Position numbers and translations under genes: made by a program. Shown here piece by piece: positions 21,819 to 34,597 of a DNA stretch of 64,000 nucleotides. This DNA is from Metellina segmentata (taxonomy: Eukaryota; Arthropoda; Arachnida; Araneae; Tetragnathidae): assembly GCA_947359465.1 (NCBI GenBank), contig OX375872.1, positions 80,769,641 to 80,833,640 on the forward strand, in the 5' to 3' direction. The notes below the pieces were generated by a model, which was given only the letters and a program-made list of their open reading frames with translations, searched no databases and had not been told where the DNA came from. Position 1 is the first letter of the stretch. Each line of letters starts with the position of its first letter.

Positions 21819-22244
21819 TTAAATAGCTGTATAATGTATCTAAAAGTATGACAGACCCAATTGAAAATGATGAAGTAAAACTACTACATTTCAAAAACGA
21901 ATTCTTAGACTCAAGCATTCACACGAAGAAGTTTAGAATGTGTTCAAATGAACGAATTTTAAAGATGTTTTCCTCTCCATTTAAGTAATATTACTTAATT
22001 GTGAGTTAAATGCAACTGTGATAAAGAAAAATTGTTTAACATTTTGAACTAAGACTATAGATATAACTGGCACGATTCTTTCTTGGTGCGATTCTTATAA
22101 TTTTCGAGCCATAACTGCTGTACCGCGACCGTAGTCTAAATTCATTCTTAGCGAGATCAAGGTACCACTGTTGTACCGGCCTAGTCTAAGAGTTAAATTG
22201 GTATATAGTGTATCTAAGTTACGATAGACTCAATTCAGAATAAT

Positions 22245-22420
22245 GTGGTTGGTTTGTTTTGGATTTTATGGCTCAAGGGTCAAATTTGGCCAAGCTGCGC
22301 CAAGCACTATGCAACAACGAGAGAGGGGAAAAAGCAAAAAGTGGAAGGGTAGCGAGGGTATAAAATAAAAGTGGAGATATTCCTCGGGTACATCGGCCAA
22401 ATTGAAGTGAAACTACTACA
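22245..22420 (-). repeat. SINE-B tail plus unassigned body
   Basis: TTTGGATTTTATGGCTCAAG, then TTTGGCCAAGCTGCGCC, is the SINE-B 3' end in complement. The rest lacks the head seen in other copies. A C10 run follows near 22426. Confidence 0.65.
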
Positions 22421-23084
22421 TTTCCCCCCCCCCAAAGACAAATACTTGTACATTTACTTCACCATCAATGGTAACTATGTATTTGCATAAAGGTATTTAA
22501 TTCATGGGAGTGAAAGCATTTTATCTCACCGGTATTCGAAAAGATAGCCTATTATCTTTAAGGAAAAACAAATTTGCATTAAAAAAAAAAATTTCAGTTA
22601 TTCAAGTAGATACTCAGCTCTCTTAATCACGCAATGCTAAAATTTCCCGCACGCAAGTCTAGTACAGGTGGATACATATTGCGCTATTTTTTACATTTAT
22701 CGATATTTATAATGACATGCAATGTCATGTCGTACAGAAATATCGTAGTTGCATATTTTGACTATTTTGGGTAGGAAAATGTTCACTTTTCATTCATAAA
22801 ATTTGTGTTACTGCGAGAACTATCTGGAATAAAACTCAAACATGATCGTACAGAAATAAGCCGTGCATAAAGAACAAAAATAATCGTTATCCTTTTGCTG
22901 ACGTCTGGTAAACGAAAAAATCATATCTCTGTCTATGCATATAAGTGTAACCTGTGGTTGACTTTGACCAAGTTGAAAATGACCTCATGCTTACTATGAA
23001 TTTAAGACATCACATTTTATAGTATACGTTTGTGTTTATAGATATAGTTTATTTTATATCTAACTCTATCTTCCAACCCCCTAA

Positions 23085-23392
23085 GGGGCTTTTGAAGCCC
23101 GGTTGGAAGAATAAAGGATTAGCAACCGGAAGGTTGCGAGTTCGATACTCAATCCACCAAAGACCATCGTGTATGTGATGGCTGGTGGACAATAAATCTG
23201 CCGTATCTTCAAATAATCTCATGTTGGCTTGGTGTGGAAATCTGGAAAGTGGAGCACCAGCTCAGGTGTTATCCTCGTTATCTGACCGTGGTTCAAAATT
23301 ATTAGATGTAGTCCTCGTATCTTTCCAATAGTTCGTCACCAATAGTCCGTTGCGTTTCTCCAATAGGACGTTAATTTAACTACCTACCTGAA
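23085..23392 (+). repeat. SINE-A, full length
   Basis: Head GCCCGGTTGGAAGAATAAAG and B-box-like GGTTGCGAGTTCGATACTC, complete body, and tail CAATAGGACGTTAATTTAAC then TACCTACCTG. One of the more complete copies. Confidence 0.92.
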
Positions 23393-24593
23393 CCCCTTCA
23401 TCTAAGTGTCACAAGATCTCTAAATACTCTATAATATTGCTTTTCCCCTGCAACACATATAATGCCTTAAATAACAACATCTGTTCGTATAAAGAATCCC
23501 GGAAAGATTATATTGATAAAAAAGGTGAAAATTGGTTTAAAGTCATATAGGAATGACTCAAGAATGCAGAAGGACATATGCACGTGAACTCCCTTAGAGA
23601 GATAAATTCTATTATAAAATATTTTGATGTGAATAATAGAAACTCATAAGTATTAGGTTACAAGTTGTAAGATAATTTTAATCCCATTTAAATTTTCTTC
23701 CTTAAAAGTTTGCTAATGTATTTCAATTTTGTCATACTTTATTGATTTTAATAGCTACCTCTGCTTAAGACAGTTGATATTAGTAATCAATGGTATGCCT
23801 GAAATATAACAGGCGTTTTATCATCGAAATTAAAACTAAACAGAGTTAAATATGCTTTTCTCAGACGTTTCGATTAAAAGTGATGCATTTTCAACCGTTG
23901 AATTCAATCTTCTTATTTTAAAATTTTACACACAATTCAAGTCTCAATTATCTAGACATTTAAAATAGTGATAATGAATTGAAATAACTAGTTTAGCTTC
24001 ATAACTTAATTTTAAAAAATAATTAAGTTAGGTATTCTAGAAATAAAGGTCATTTAATAAAGTGGTATCATTACAATTACTTTATTTGAAATGACTGGAA
24101 ACTAGAAAAATTACGTCTGTCTTATTTTCTTTCGCGCTATTTGTAAATTTAGAGATCATTGGAATAAAAAAAGTCCTTGGATACAGATCTCTAATTAATT
24201 ACAGCTAGTTAATCAAACTCTATGATTCTTACCTGTACTAATTCTTACAGGTCTTATTTACTAAAAAACTCTTTTGAGGTATATTAATTTAGTTGTTGAC
24301 TGATTAATTTACAGCGTGTCAAACCAAGTATAACATAGAAATGTACCTTTAAAGGTGATTTTAAATGTGTGTAATGCATTTTTATATTTAATAATGTGCG
24401 TTTTAAATCTTTACATTAACGTGTAATATTTAGTAAACTGTTAAATATGAAGATACATATTGATATTTTCTAAAAAAAATTTGATACTTTTGAATTCTTT
24501 AATTGTTTGAACATATTTATTGTATTATAATATTATTGTGAAAGGAACACATATTTTTAGTTAAAACTGAACACTCCGTCATGATTTAATTTC
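23393..24593. other. AT-rich intergenic DNA, no gene seen
   Basis: No frames, repeat ends or RNA genes that I can support. Confidence 0.55.
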
Positions 24594-25047
24594 TAAACTC
24601 TCAAAGTAGTTTCAACAAGATATCTCGTTCATCAAAATCTGAGCAATTTTGATAGTGACGAGATACCTCGTCATGAAGATATCGCCGATTTTTCTTATGA
24701 TGACGAGATGAAGATCAGGTCAATTGTCTTCTAGTGAAGATTTATCTCGTCTATGAAGGTCAGTTTTGTCAGTTTGACGAGATACCTCGTCATGAAGATA
24801 TCGCTGATTTTTTTTATGATGACGAGATGAAGATCAGGTCAGCTGTCTTCTAGTGAAGATTTACTCTTCTATGAAGGTCAGTTTTGTCAGTTTGACAAAA
24901 TACCTCGTCATGAAGATATCGCCGATTTTTCTTATGATGACGAGATGAAGATCAGGTCAGTTGTCTTCTAGTGAAGATTTATCTCGTCTATGAAGGTCAG
25001 TTTTGTCAGTTTGACGAGATACCTCTTCAAAACAACCATCAAAAGGG
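24594..25047 (+). repeat. GACGAG-family MITE with ~122-bp internal triplication
   Basis: Left end CTCTCAAAGTAGTTTCAACA resembles 16850 and 21599. Right end AAAAGGG is followed by TTAA at 25048-25051. Inside, a unit with GACGAGATACCTCGTCATGA and AGATGAAGATCAGGTCA recurs three times at about 120-bp spacing, nearly unchanged. GACGAG-ATAC-CTCGTC is itself a perfect inverted repeat. Confidence 0.78.
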
Positions 25048-26519
25048 TTAAAACAAACTAAAATTGCAATCAGTTGGGTTAGGTAGGCAACGTAAAGAAA
25101 CTTCCTAACCATTTATTTGTAATTAAAATTAACCTCATGAATAATGTTACCAAACCTGCCCTTATGAATAAATCTTCAGTTCATCTAACTTCTTTTCTGC
25201 TTATAAAAATATGAAGTTATAAGCCGCACTAAATAAGATACATCTTGAAACATTGGTAATTTAAAACGGTGATGCTTCTAATTACAGTTGGAACAAAGCA
25301 CATTAATTTTATGTGCTGGATCGATTGAATGAAATAAGATGATTAAATCTCATCCGATTGACCTTAATTGCTTCTCAAAGGTCAATATATTCATAGATAA
25401 GACGCTTGAACTTCAGGCCTTCTGGTTCAAGTAAGATATTCTATGCAAAGATTGTTTGATGCATATTAATGATGAACGTATCTTCAGCAATGCTATAATC
25501 TCTCTTGCTTTAGATTGCTAAGTTCTGTTAGTTTTCCCCTCACAATTGTCAAATGATTGATTCGTTCTATCAGAGCTTGGTATACTTAATCTGTAATACA
25601 TCACACAATCTAGGGCATAGTAGTAATGCTTCGTTTTCGTCTTACTGATTCAATCTTTATGTTTCCAGAAAATATGCTCATCTACTTTGAGAATATATAT
25701 ATATATATATATATATTCTTGGTTGGCATTCTTGGTTCAAATAGACAAGTAGGGACTTCTCTCTGCTTCAAAGATATAATACAAATTCTTCAATCAAATT
25801 CAAGAACATTTATTAAGTATGGTTAGACAAAATGATCCATCAAATCAAAAACAGTCAGTCTATCAATATTTAAGAAGCAATAAATCAAGAAGCACCCTAC
25901 TTGATTGTACATTCTTGTTGATTGGCCAATAAGACATCTCATTTGCCACGACTTGGATTTTCGAATAAAATTTCTGCACTTTGCCACTAACAATTATAAA
26001 AAATATAAAAGAAATTTTGAATTGATAAATGATTATTGGTTGATCTACATCAATTAGGTTAATCACCAAACATCGCCAAAGAGGCGATAAACTACATTTT
26101 AAGGTAAACTGCATTCGCGTTGCAGAAGTAAAATCTTCTATTCCGTCTGTTTTGTTTGTTCATATAATATTGCATAGTGCATAGTAACAAGCGCCATTGT
26201 ACAAACACATGAACAAATTTATATTTTACGGCATTAAAATATAAAACAGGAGATTGCAGAAATATTCAGTGAAATACTTCAAAATACCAATTATATCCGA
26301 ACACTTATCAGAGGGTTTGATTAATTGAGGAGAGGAATTTCGTTGTTTAAAGCGTACTAAATTTTAAACTGCATCTACGAGAACAAGAGCTTGAATAGTC
26401 TATTCATTCAATGACCAACTATTTTATGGTGACGAATAAACTTGGTGAAATTCCTGATTCACGGAATCACATATATGAAAAGCTGTTTCTGAAGTGTAGG
26501 TCGTATCTGTCCGAATATA
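25048..26519. other. AT-rich DNA with a (TA)n run, no gene seen
   Basis: A (TA)10-type microsatellite lies at about 25695-25715. Around 25358-25385 TGACCTTAATTGCTTCTCAA then AGGTCA forms a 6-8 bp inverted pair resembling nuclear-receptor half sites. No protein-like frame. Confidence 0.5.
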
Positions 26520-26870
26520 TTCTCAATGCGTAGACATTTCCATTCCAGATATGTCGTTTCTAGGAAAGTTAAATTTTCACCGGAACTTCTGAAAATAACG
26601 GTCCATATTTAAATAGGTCAAAATGACGTGATCCGAATGAAAGACGAACAACTTCCACCTCTGGCCATTCGACACTTCATTTCTTTTCTTCAAGTACTCG
26701 GAAATTTCGATATCCAGATTGGCGTTCGGGAATAACACTGTGATTATGTTTCCGTTTCGTTCCCGAAAATTCCGGGAACCACCGAAATTATTCAAAAGTG
26801 AAAATACAATCACAAAACGCTTCGAGACATCCATATTTTCGCACCAAGGTTTTTTTTATTGAGGACATCC
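26520..26870. other. GC-richer single-copy stretch
   Basis: Balanced base composition, no repeat structure, motifs such as AATGACGTGATCC and TTCCCGAAAATTCCGGGAAC (a near-palindrome at about 26759-26778). The 85-codon minus frame has no recognisable domain. Regulatory DNA is possible. Confidence 0.3.
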
Positions 26871-27221
26871 AGACGGAAACTTGGTGAAAGAAAGGGATCG
26901 AATTCGGGAAAGTAGCTATTCTTTTCCAAAAATTTATTGTGTGTTCTTAGAATAATATTTGAAACAAATGTTGCAGTAAAAAGTGGCAATTTTGAGAATT
27001 AAGAATGTATGGAAATACTTTTTTGTGGGAAAACTAAATATCTTTTCAAGGAAGCCTTAGACAAATATTTTATTTTTTTTATTCTTTTTTAATAAATTTT
27101 ATTTTAATAAATTCCAATTTTTAAAAAAATTTAAAGCTTAATACATTTTTATTTTCATATATTTTAGTGTTTATATGTTAGATACACGATATTTAGTAAC
27201 TACTAGCCACATATAGAAGAC

Positions 27222-27535
27222 CACGGTCGCCCAGACGGAAGATCAACGGATTATTAGCCAGAGGGTTGCGAGTTCGAAACTCGGTCCAGTCAACGACCTT
27301 AGTGTACAAGGGAGTTGGTGGACGTTAAATCTGTCACGGGATTAAATGTCCTCCCATTGGCATGGTGTGGAAGTTAGAAGAGTGGGGTGCCACGTCAAGT
27401 TTTGACCTCGTCATCTGACCGTGGATCAAAATTACGTATTGTTGTCCTTGGATCTTTATCTCCATGATTGATCCCGGACCATCACCGATAGCCTGTAGTG
27501 TCGTTCCAGTGCGACGTTAATTAACTACCTAACTA
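27222..27535 (+). repeat. SINE-A, full length
   Basis: Head ACCACGGTCGCCCAGACGGA with GTTGCGAGTTCGAAACTCGG, complete body (TGGCATGGTGTGGAAGTT, ATCTGACCGTGGATC), and tail GTGCGACGTTAATTAACTAC. 27536-28429 beyond it is AT-rich with nothing identified. Confidence 0.93.
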
Positions 27536-28429
27536 TTACCCATATATTAATGCATCTGCATTTTATATGGGTAGTTACCTTTTCTTTAACGCTATTACTA
27601 TGCAGCGTTCTTAAAATCAAATAAAATTTAAAAAATTTTATGTGGCCATTTCTGAAATAAACAATAGTTTATAAATATTATCCTCGTCAACTGTTCCTTT
27701 TTTATAGATTAGTAAACGCAATAAAATCCCCACAAAAAACTAGAAAACATTTTTTTTTATTTAACATTTGTTCACCATTAGACCGAAAAAGAAAGTAAAT
27801 AATAAACCGATAATCGAAATCGGAATGAAATTAAAGAGACATTATAAGTGAAATATTCAGCTTTAGATTTTAAAAAATACAATCCCCATCTTCGTGCTCG
27901 TGTTTTATTAAAAGGTAGTTATGCTGGATATTTACACTTGGAATACAGCATAGTAGTCCTCGTAAGCTATTTCATTATTAGCAGTCAATTTATTCAAGCA
28001 TAAAAAAAACGAAAAAAAATCAATTTCACAAGTTGCGAAATCAAAAGAATTAAACTGTCTAGCCTCAATGAAATGTTTAGAAAGGCGATTTAGATAAAAC
28101 CCACCGAAGAAAAAGGACTCTTATTTTTACGAGGCAGTTATGCTCATGGAGCTTAAGTAACCTAAATCTCCGAAACATTCCCCATTTTCTGGGAGGGATC
28201 ATAGTATTATGGTTCCAAAACAGACGTATCTAAATGAGCCGTTAGGAATTCCAGACTCATAAAACGAAGTGAAGTCTAATGAATGATATATTTTTGGGAA
28301 TTATCACCAGGTTGCTCCATAGGCATACACCCTCCTCTGAATAGAGGGATTAGGGCCCGTTAATTATGTGACGTACTTATTGCTCAGGATCTGGCTTCTG
28401 AAGCTGAAATAAATTAAATATATCTGAAG

Positions 28430-28720
28430 TGTCAATCAGAGAGAAGGGCTGATAACTGAGAAAGGTGGCTTTTCGAAAATGATCCTGTCTTCTTCACGTT
28501 TTCTCATCGGTGGCGGAGTTAATAGACTCTTTTTAAAACTTTGCGACATTACAGAGATGCGGGGAAAGTCACTCGGATATAAAATTCGTTGATTTTCAGC
28601 TGCACCCATATTTGCGACGCGTATTCGAGATTAATTATTTTTAAGTAACTTCCCATAGCAGTGCCGGTGAATGCGATGCTGTTCACGGTTTCTAAAAGCT
28701 GCGAGTCTTAAATATCAAAT
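28430..28720. other. GC-richer single-copy stretch
   Basis: Contains CATCGGTGGCGGAGTTAATA, GATGCGGGGAAAGTCACTCG and TTGCGACGCGTATTCGAG. No repeats, and only a short frame on the minus strand with no domain. Confidence 0.3.
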
Positions 28721-28794
28721 AGAGTCGTAAGAAAAATCCGCGTCGTGAAATATAGTCGAATATTCCTACATGAATTTTGAGTAGAATGGCAGGG

Positions 28795-29950
28795 GTATGC
28801 TCTATAGTTCAGATTGGGTGTTAAGGTGATTGTCTTTTTAAACGTTTGTCGTCGAAACATTCGTCGTTTCACATTAAAGAAATCTACAAAATGTGCGTAG
28901 GTGTTAGATGTCTTATTTAAAGAAAAGAGGTCGCCCACACATGTATACAAATTCTAAATTAAAATTTTTTTGTGGTCTTTTTACCAAGAAACTCAATAAA
29001 AGGAGTATTTCACTGCGTATAACAATGCATAGTTCACAGTTTAAAATACTATAACCCCTCTATATTGGGGAACAGGATAAAAACACAATGTTCTACGGGA
29101 AGTGAGATTGTTAAGGCCGATAAAATTATTTTTATTGAAATAAAAGGTCTTAAATTATTCGTTAATTAAAATGGATGAGTACATTATGATTCAGTTTGGA
29201 TGTTAACTTGATCATCTTTTTAACTTTTTGTCGTCGAAACATACTTCATATTAGAAAAATCTTCAAATGAACATAGGTGTTAGATGCCTTATTAAATAAA
29301 AAAAAGAGGTCGCCCATGTGTATACAAATCTTAAATTTAAATTTTGTGGTGTTTTTACTAAGAAACTCAATAAAATCAGTATTTCACTTCGTTTAAATTG
29401 TCATATAAAAATGCATATTTCACAGTCAAAAATACAATAACACCTCGATATTAGGAACAGGAGAAAAACGCGATATTCTAAGGGAAATGCGATGGTTAAG
29501 GCTAAGAAGGCACTTATAGAAATAAAAGGTCATAAATAATTCGTTAAAAAAATGAATGAGTACATTATGATTCAGATTGGATGCTAATGTGATCGTCTCT
29601 GAACCATTTGTAGTCGAAACATACTTCCCATTACAAAAATCTTCAAAATGTGTGTAGAGACTAGATGCATTATTTATATTATAAGTCGCATGTGTATAAA
29701 AATGTTAAATTTAAATTTTAAGGTGGGCCCGTTATCAAGAAACTTTTAATAAAAGAAATATTCACTGCGTTTAAATTGTCATACAAATATGTATTTTTCA
29801 TTGTGAAAAATACAGCAACTAATCGATGTATCGTGCTTCTGTGGAGACAAGAGAAATGTGTGATATGGCGATAGCAATAGCAATACAGCAAAGACCTAGA
29901 AAAATACCCTTATTAGAGAAATAAAGGGGTACAAATTATGTTAAAATACA
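28795..29950. repeat. ~380-bp tandem repeat, ~3 diverged copies
   Basis: GATTGGGTGTTAAGGTGAT, GTTTGGATGTTAACTTGAT and GATTGGATGCTAATGTGAT mark unit starts near 28810, 29197 and 29574. TCGTCGAAACAT, GTGTTAGATG, AAGAAACTCAATAAAA and GAACAGGA phrases recur in order. 29951-30820 afterwards holds nothing identified. Confidence 0.9.
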
Positions 29951-30821
29951 TGGTTTATGTTAAAATTGTATAAAACTAATTATTATACGCAAAAATCGAT
30001 TTTAACGCTTTTAAAATAATGCTTAATGCATTAAAATATTTTGACATAAATTCCTTTTCATTCTTTATTTTGAAACGCCTAAGTCTGTCTAACCAATAAG
30101 TACTTATTTAGACCACGTATAAGCTGAAGTGTAATTTGCCCGAATTTAATCAAATAGGGACAGTTTACTTTTTCACTTATAATGCTATCTACAAAAAAGA
30201 GATGTTAATAATCATGATATTTACTGTAGATATCTCAGTTAATATTCTACTTAGAAATTTTAAACATTATTTATTTCAGTGTATGAGCGCAAAAAAATAT
30301 TTTTCTAGGCGAAAATTTCTTGGTAGGGTGCTTGAATAAAACGTTACGTTTCGCATTTTCTGATCTATGCAATCATTTTTTAAACAAATTATTCAGGCAG
30401 TATCTAGACACATTATGAAGACTTTCTGCAAGTATATACTTTTACGGCAGTATGGTTTTGTCGTAAATCCATTCCGAATTACCCTGTATAAACAAAGAAG
30501 TTGTCTTGCACCAAGGGTCAACATTTAATACAGACACTAATAAAAAACTTTCACTTAGAAAAATATTTTGCTACGCTTATCCCAAATTTCAACAGTGCAA
30601 GTTTTATCCCAAATTCTTACTTGCTTCATTTTCAAACCATTATTAATTTCAAATTGACTTGACAACAATAATTATTCTCAAACCAGCCTGGTATCATATA
30701 GTACATTAAGTTATTGGTATGCATCTTCTCTTTGTACGAAATAGATCGGCTTCGATGAAAAGGGAGATAACCTTGGAGTCGTCCATTTGTAGAAAAGTTT
30801 AAAGATCGCCAGGGATTGGGG

Positions 30822-30885
30822 GTTGGTTGGACTGGTCTTATGGCGCAAAAGTCATACTTGACAACCAGGAATATGTATGTTTTAA
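30822..30885 (-). repeat. SINE-B tail fragment
   Basis: GGTTGGTTGGACTGGTCTTA, then TGGCGCAAAAGTCATACTTG, the complement of the SINE-B 3' end. 30886-31469 has only chance frames. Confidence 0.7.
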
Positions 30886-31469
30886 TATTTCACTGTGAAA
30901 TATTCTTCACTTTACGAATACGTGTTTTTAGATTACCTCATCCATACACCGTTGTCTAATCTAGTTCTAGCTACCCAGGTACAGAAATTCGTACTCCCAT
31001 CTTATACATTAAAGCAACTTAAGCGGATAACGAAAATCTTAAGCAAACTTTCTGTATACATAAAATCCAGAAGAATTAAGATGACTTTAATAAACGTTAA
31101 TTTTTCAAAGGCATCGTACATTAAAGTCATACAAGGAGAAGTTAATCTTTTACGAACAAGCATTTTCGCATGAATATCCTTCCATCCATATGCAGAATCA
31201 AATAAATTCTGAAGCATAGAAGATGGTTAACAGTCTTAAAGCCATTACGATTATCTTCGAAACTTGAATTTTACAATCTTGGAAGTAAAAAGACGAAACG
31301 ATTTCATCCTTCAGGAAGAAGAAATTTTTAAGAGTTTAATCTTCACTTCAGGGCCGAGATATATTCTTACACTTCTAATATCATTTCTTCTAAAGGAGTT
31401 CCCCGAGATGCATTTTCTTCAATCTAAAGCAAGATGTGTAAAAATTTCTTTGAATGTCTTCTCGGAATG

Positions 31470-31690
31470 AATCGGCAATGGATCGATGTGGTTTGAGCAA
31501 AAAAGTGAGCAGGCCACGTGGATGGGAAAAAGCAAGGAAAGCTTCGGCGATTACTCGAAAAGGTTGTAATTACGGAAGATAGCTTACGAGGGATATTTTG
31601 CTGAATCAGGAACACAGTATCTCCGTATCTTCTGTATCCAACTGCTTCGATTAGAGGGAGCGTTTCCTCCTTTCATCTTAGTCCCATCAG
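31470..31690. other. GC-richer single-copy stretch
   Basis: Contains AGGCCACGTGGATGG (an E box) and TTGTAATTACGG, the last also present at 8609-8620 in another island. No repeat or coding signature. Confidence 0.3.
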
Positions 31691-31734
31691 AAAAAAATTG
31701 ACTTTTAGTACAAGAGTGGTACATTCCAATCATT

Positions 31735-32584
31735 TAGTCAGACAGTCACAGTGATTTAGATGTGAAACTGAGGTGCGAGCTTAGTGAACTTATATCTGTT
31801 CCTTTTCCTTGAATATTCAAACTCTAATAAAGATTGCAGATTTAAACTCTAATAAAGATACATAATCTTGAAATAATAGCCTTGTACAATTTTGAAAAAT
31901 TTAAAGTATTTTAAAAGAAAATTAAAAATTTTAGTGTCCTGGGTCACGGTGCTTCATACGTGATGCTAAGAGGAGAGTTAAGCTCAGCAAGCATCTGTTC
32001 CTTTCCTTGAAAATTATAAAATAAAACTGCTCTTTCAAAATCTAATTAAGGTACATAATTGTGAAATAATAACCTTGTGCTATTTTACAGAATTTAAATT
32101 CTTTTTCAATAGGAAATTAAAGAATTTAGTGTACTGAGCCATGGTGATTCAGAAGCCTAGCGGAGCATGCATCTGTCCCTTTCCCTTAAAAATTATAAAA
32201 TAAAACTACACTTTCAAACTCTATAAAAGATATACAATTATGAAATAATAACGTTGCATAATTTTATAGAATTTAAATTCTTTTTAATAGGAAATTAAAG
32301 AATTTAGTGTCCTGAGCCACGGAGATTCAAAATTGATGCTATGGTGAGGGTTTAGCGGAGCACGCATCTGCCCCTTTCCCTTGAAAATTATAAAATAAAA
32401 CTACTTTCAAACTTTAAAAAGATATATAATTGTGAAATAATAACGTTGCATAATTTTATAGAATTTAAAGTATTTTTAATAGGAAATTAAAGAATTTAGT
32501 GTCCTGAGCCACGGTTATTCAGATGTGATGCTAAGGTGAGACTTTAGTGGACGTATATCTGTTCCATTCTGTTGAAAATTATAG
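31735..32584. repeat. ~190-bp tandem repeat, ~4 diverged copies
   Basis: TTTAGTGTCCTGAGCCACGG or close variants occur near 31931, 32127, 32306 and 32497, each followed by TCTGnnCCTTTCC and preceded by GAAATAATAnCnTTG blocks. Confidence 0.88.
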
Positions 32585-32868
32585 AGGCCATGATAGTCCG
32601 GTTGCACTTTCGAAACTTGATACAACCAAAGACCTTCGTGTACATGGGGCTTGATGTAAGTTAAATCTGATGTGGCCTCAAACATCCTATCGTTGGCGTG
32701 GTCGACGTTTGGAGAGTGAAATGTAAGCTACGGTGTTGATCACCACATCTTACTATAGTTCAAAATTATGAGTTGTCCATGAATCTTTCCCTTTGGGATT
32801 GATCCCGGACGGTCGCCAATGGCATGTTATATGGTTCCAGTGAGACGTCAATTAATCTACCATCTAAC
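32585..32868 (+). repeat. SINE-A with shortened head
   Basis: AGGCCATGATAGTCCGGTTG, then a deletion of the B-box part, then CCAAAGACCTTCGTGTACAT, the body with GGGATTGATCCCGGACGGTC, and the tail to 32868. Confidence 0.87.
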
Positions 32869-33340
32869 CCTATCAATCATGTGAATTCGTAACTTTTCCA
32901 CGTCTTGATAGAATATAACAGCTACTTCTATTCAAAAAAACTACACTCACATTGATATTAAGGGAGTAAAGACGCCTCGTTTAGTGACACCACATACAAT
33001 ATAAATCCATTTATTTCACTTGATCGTGTTGTTGAAACTACCATACAGCTGCAATTATTTAGTAACAGCTATATTCATCGACATTTGAGAAAAGCAAATG
33101 CGAATCTGAACTTTGAACTGAACCTAACTATTAATTCGAAAGGAACTTAATGGGGTTTGTTTCATTCATGTCAATAACATATTAAATGCTAACTTTATTT
33201 TTTTCCAGTTCACAATTTGTATTCATGAGAAAAATTGTAATTCGTTTATTACTTCCAATAGAAACAGTAAAACGGTCCCCCAAAAATGCTTTGTACCTTC
33301 TTATTACTATCTAATACAAGTATTTTCTCCCTGCCAAACA

Positions 33341-33634
33341 TGGGGCCGCTGCTGCCTAGTTTGAAGAGCAATAGATTAGCAACCGGAGGGTTGCGAGTAC
33401 GAATCTCAGTCCAGACAAAAACCGTCGTGTACAAGGGGGGGCTAGTGCACTTTAAAGCAATCGTGGCCTCTAATGTTCTCATGTAGGAGTGGGATACCAC
33501 CTCAGGTGTTGTTTCCGTCATCTGACCTTGGTTCAAAATTCAATTTAAGACGTTGTCCTTCGAGATCGATCCCTGACCATCTCCAATAACCCTTTGCGTT
33601 CGGCCAGTGCGGTGTTAATTAACTACCTACCTAC
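33341..33634 (+). repeat. SINE-A inserted in the satellite
   Basis: Head GGGCCGCTGCTGCCTAGTTT and GTTGCGAGTACGAATCTCAG. Body partly degraded. Tail TGCGGTGTTAATTAACTACC then TACCTACC. Satellite sequence resumes directly after it. Confidence 0.9.
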
Positions 33635-33707
33635 CTTATTCATGTGAAGGGAAAAGACTCATTTAGTGACGCCCCACATACTTTTTCAGACAATTTATTT
33701 CACTTAA

Positions 33708-34597
33708 GGGGGTCCGGAACACATCAGAAAAATTTTTTTATTAATAATTTAGAATTTTGAATATTTTTGCACTGATTACCCATCTAACTAATAAACAAAA
33801 TCACAACACAAAAGTTATCCAAAATTTAAAAAAAAAATTTTAATTAAAATTTTGTGTAAAAATAGGGGTCATTTTAAATTGCTAAAACTCAAAATATTCT
33901 TGGTCCATTTTCAAAATTCTTCCAGTAAATTATTCACAAATTTATAAACTTCAATTCTGATTCAGCAAATTTAAAAATATTAATTCAACAAAAAATAAAA
34001 AATATTTAAATGAAAACTTCTAAAAATTTTAAGGTACTTTTTTTTTTAAGTTATATTCTTAAAAGTAAATATTTGTTTCAAATTTGCTGAATCAAAATTA
34101 AAGTATAATGTATGAAAAAGATGTATTCCAAATTTCAATCCTTAAACTATATCGGTTCTTGACTTATAACAATTGGAATACAGGAAATCTTGAAAAATTG
34201 CATCATGGAGAAAAACGCATTTAAAGTTTTAAAGACGGATTTACAATTAATAAAATGTTTAAATACCCCTTTTAAGAGCATCCAGATGAGTATCTAACTT
34301 CTTCTTTCCCCTTAAATCTTTGGTTTAGTTTGATTTTTGCAAGTTCTACCTTTTTTCTGCATAGTTTAAAGGTCTCCGTAGACTTAAATAACGTCTTTCA
34401 CAGATGTTGCTGCTATGATAACAGCTGTCTGAGTGTTAGATTTTCAAAACAACGAACCACAAAATTAATTCTATCTCTCGTTCTAATTAAGATAGAAACA
34501 TGATTCAAACGTCATTTTAAGTAGAAAGACACAGAAAATTTTTTAATATATAAAATATTTTTTCGAAAATTTGACGATTTTTGTGTCCCGGACCCCC
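33708..34597. mobile_element. 890-bp non-autonomous TTAA element
   Basis: Left end GGGGGTCCGGAACACA and right end, read in complement, GGGGGTCCGGGACACA. TTAA lies at 33704-33707 and 34598-34601. It sits exactly at a satellite phrase (TTTCACTT then GTGTTATG), so the pre-insertion site can be read from neighbouring copies. The interior is extremely A/T-rich with no coding capacity. The TTAA target is used by piggyBac and Kolobok elements. I cannot choose between them. Confidence 0.85.

Larger units (their letters stand above)
21440..22440. repeat. ~450-bp tandem duplication with different insertions in each copy
   Basis: Copy 1 (about 21440-21895) and copy 2 (about 21920-22440) share GAAG/AAATTTAGAATGT, TGAATTAAATG-type, TGTATCTAA and AACTACTACATTTC landmarks in order. 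Copy 1 carries the TTAA MITE at 21599-21818. Copy 2 carries a SINE-B at about 22245-22420, so both insertions are separate later events. Confidence 0.75.

Noticed and set aside
24640..25040. CRISPR-like array
   Set aside because: Units of ~122 bp are repeated in full with no unique spacers of constant length. The genome is eukaryotic and the copies lie in a MITE.
25358..25390. Nuclear-receptor response element
   Set aside because: AGGTCA-type half sites with wide spacing in AT-rich DNA. Too weak without other evidence.
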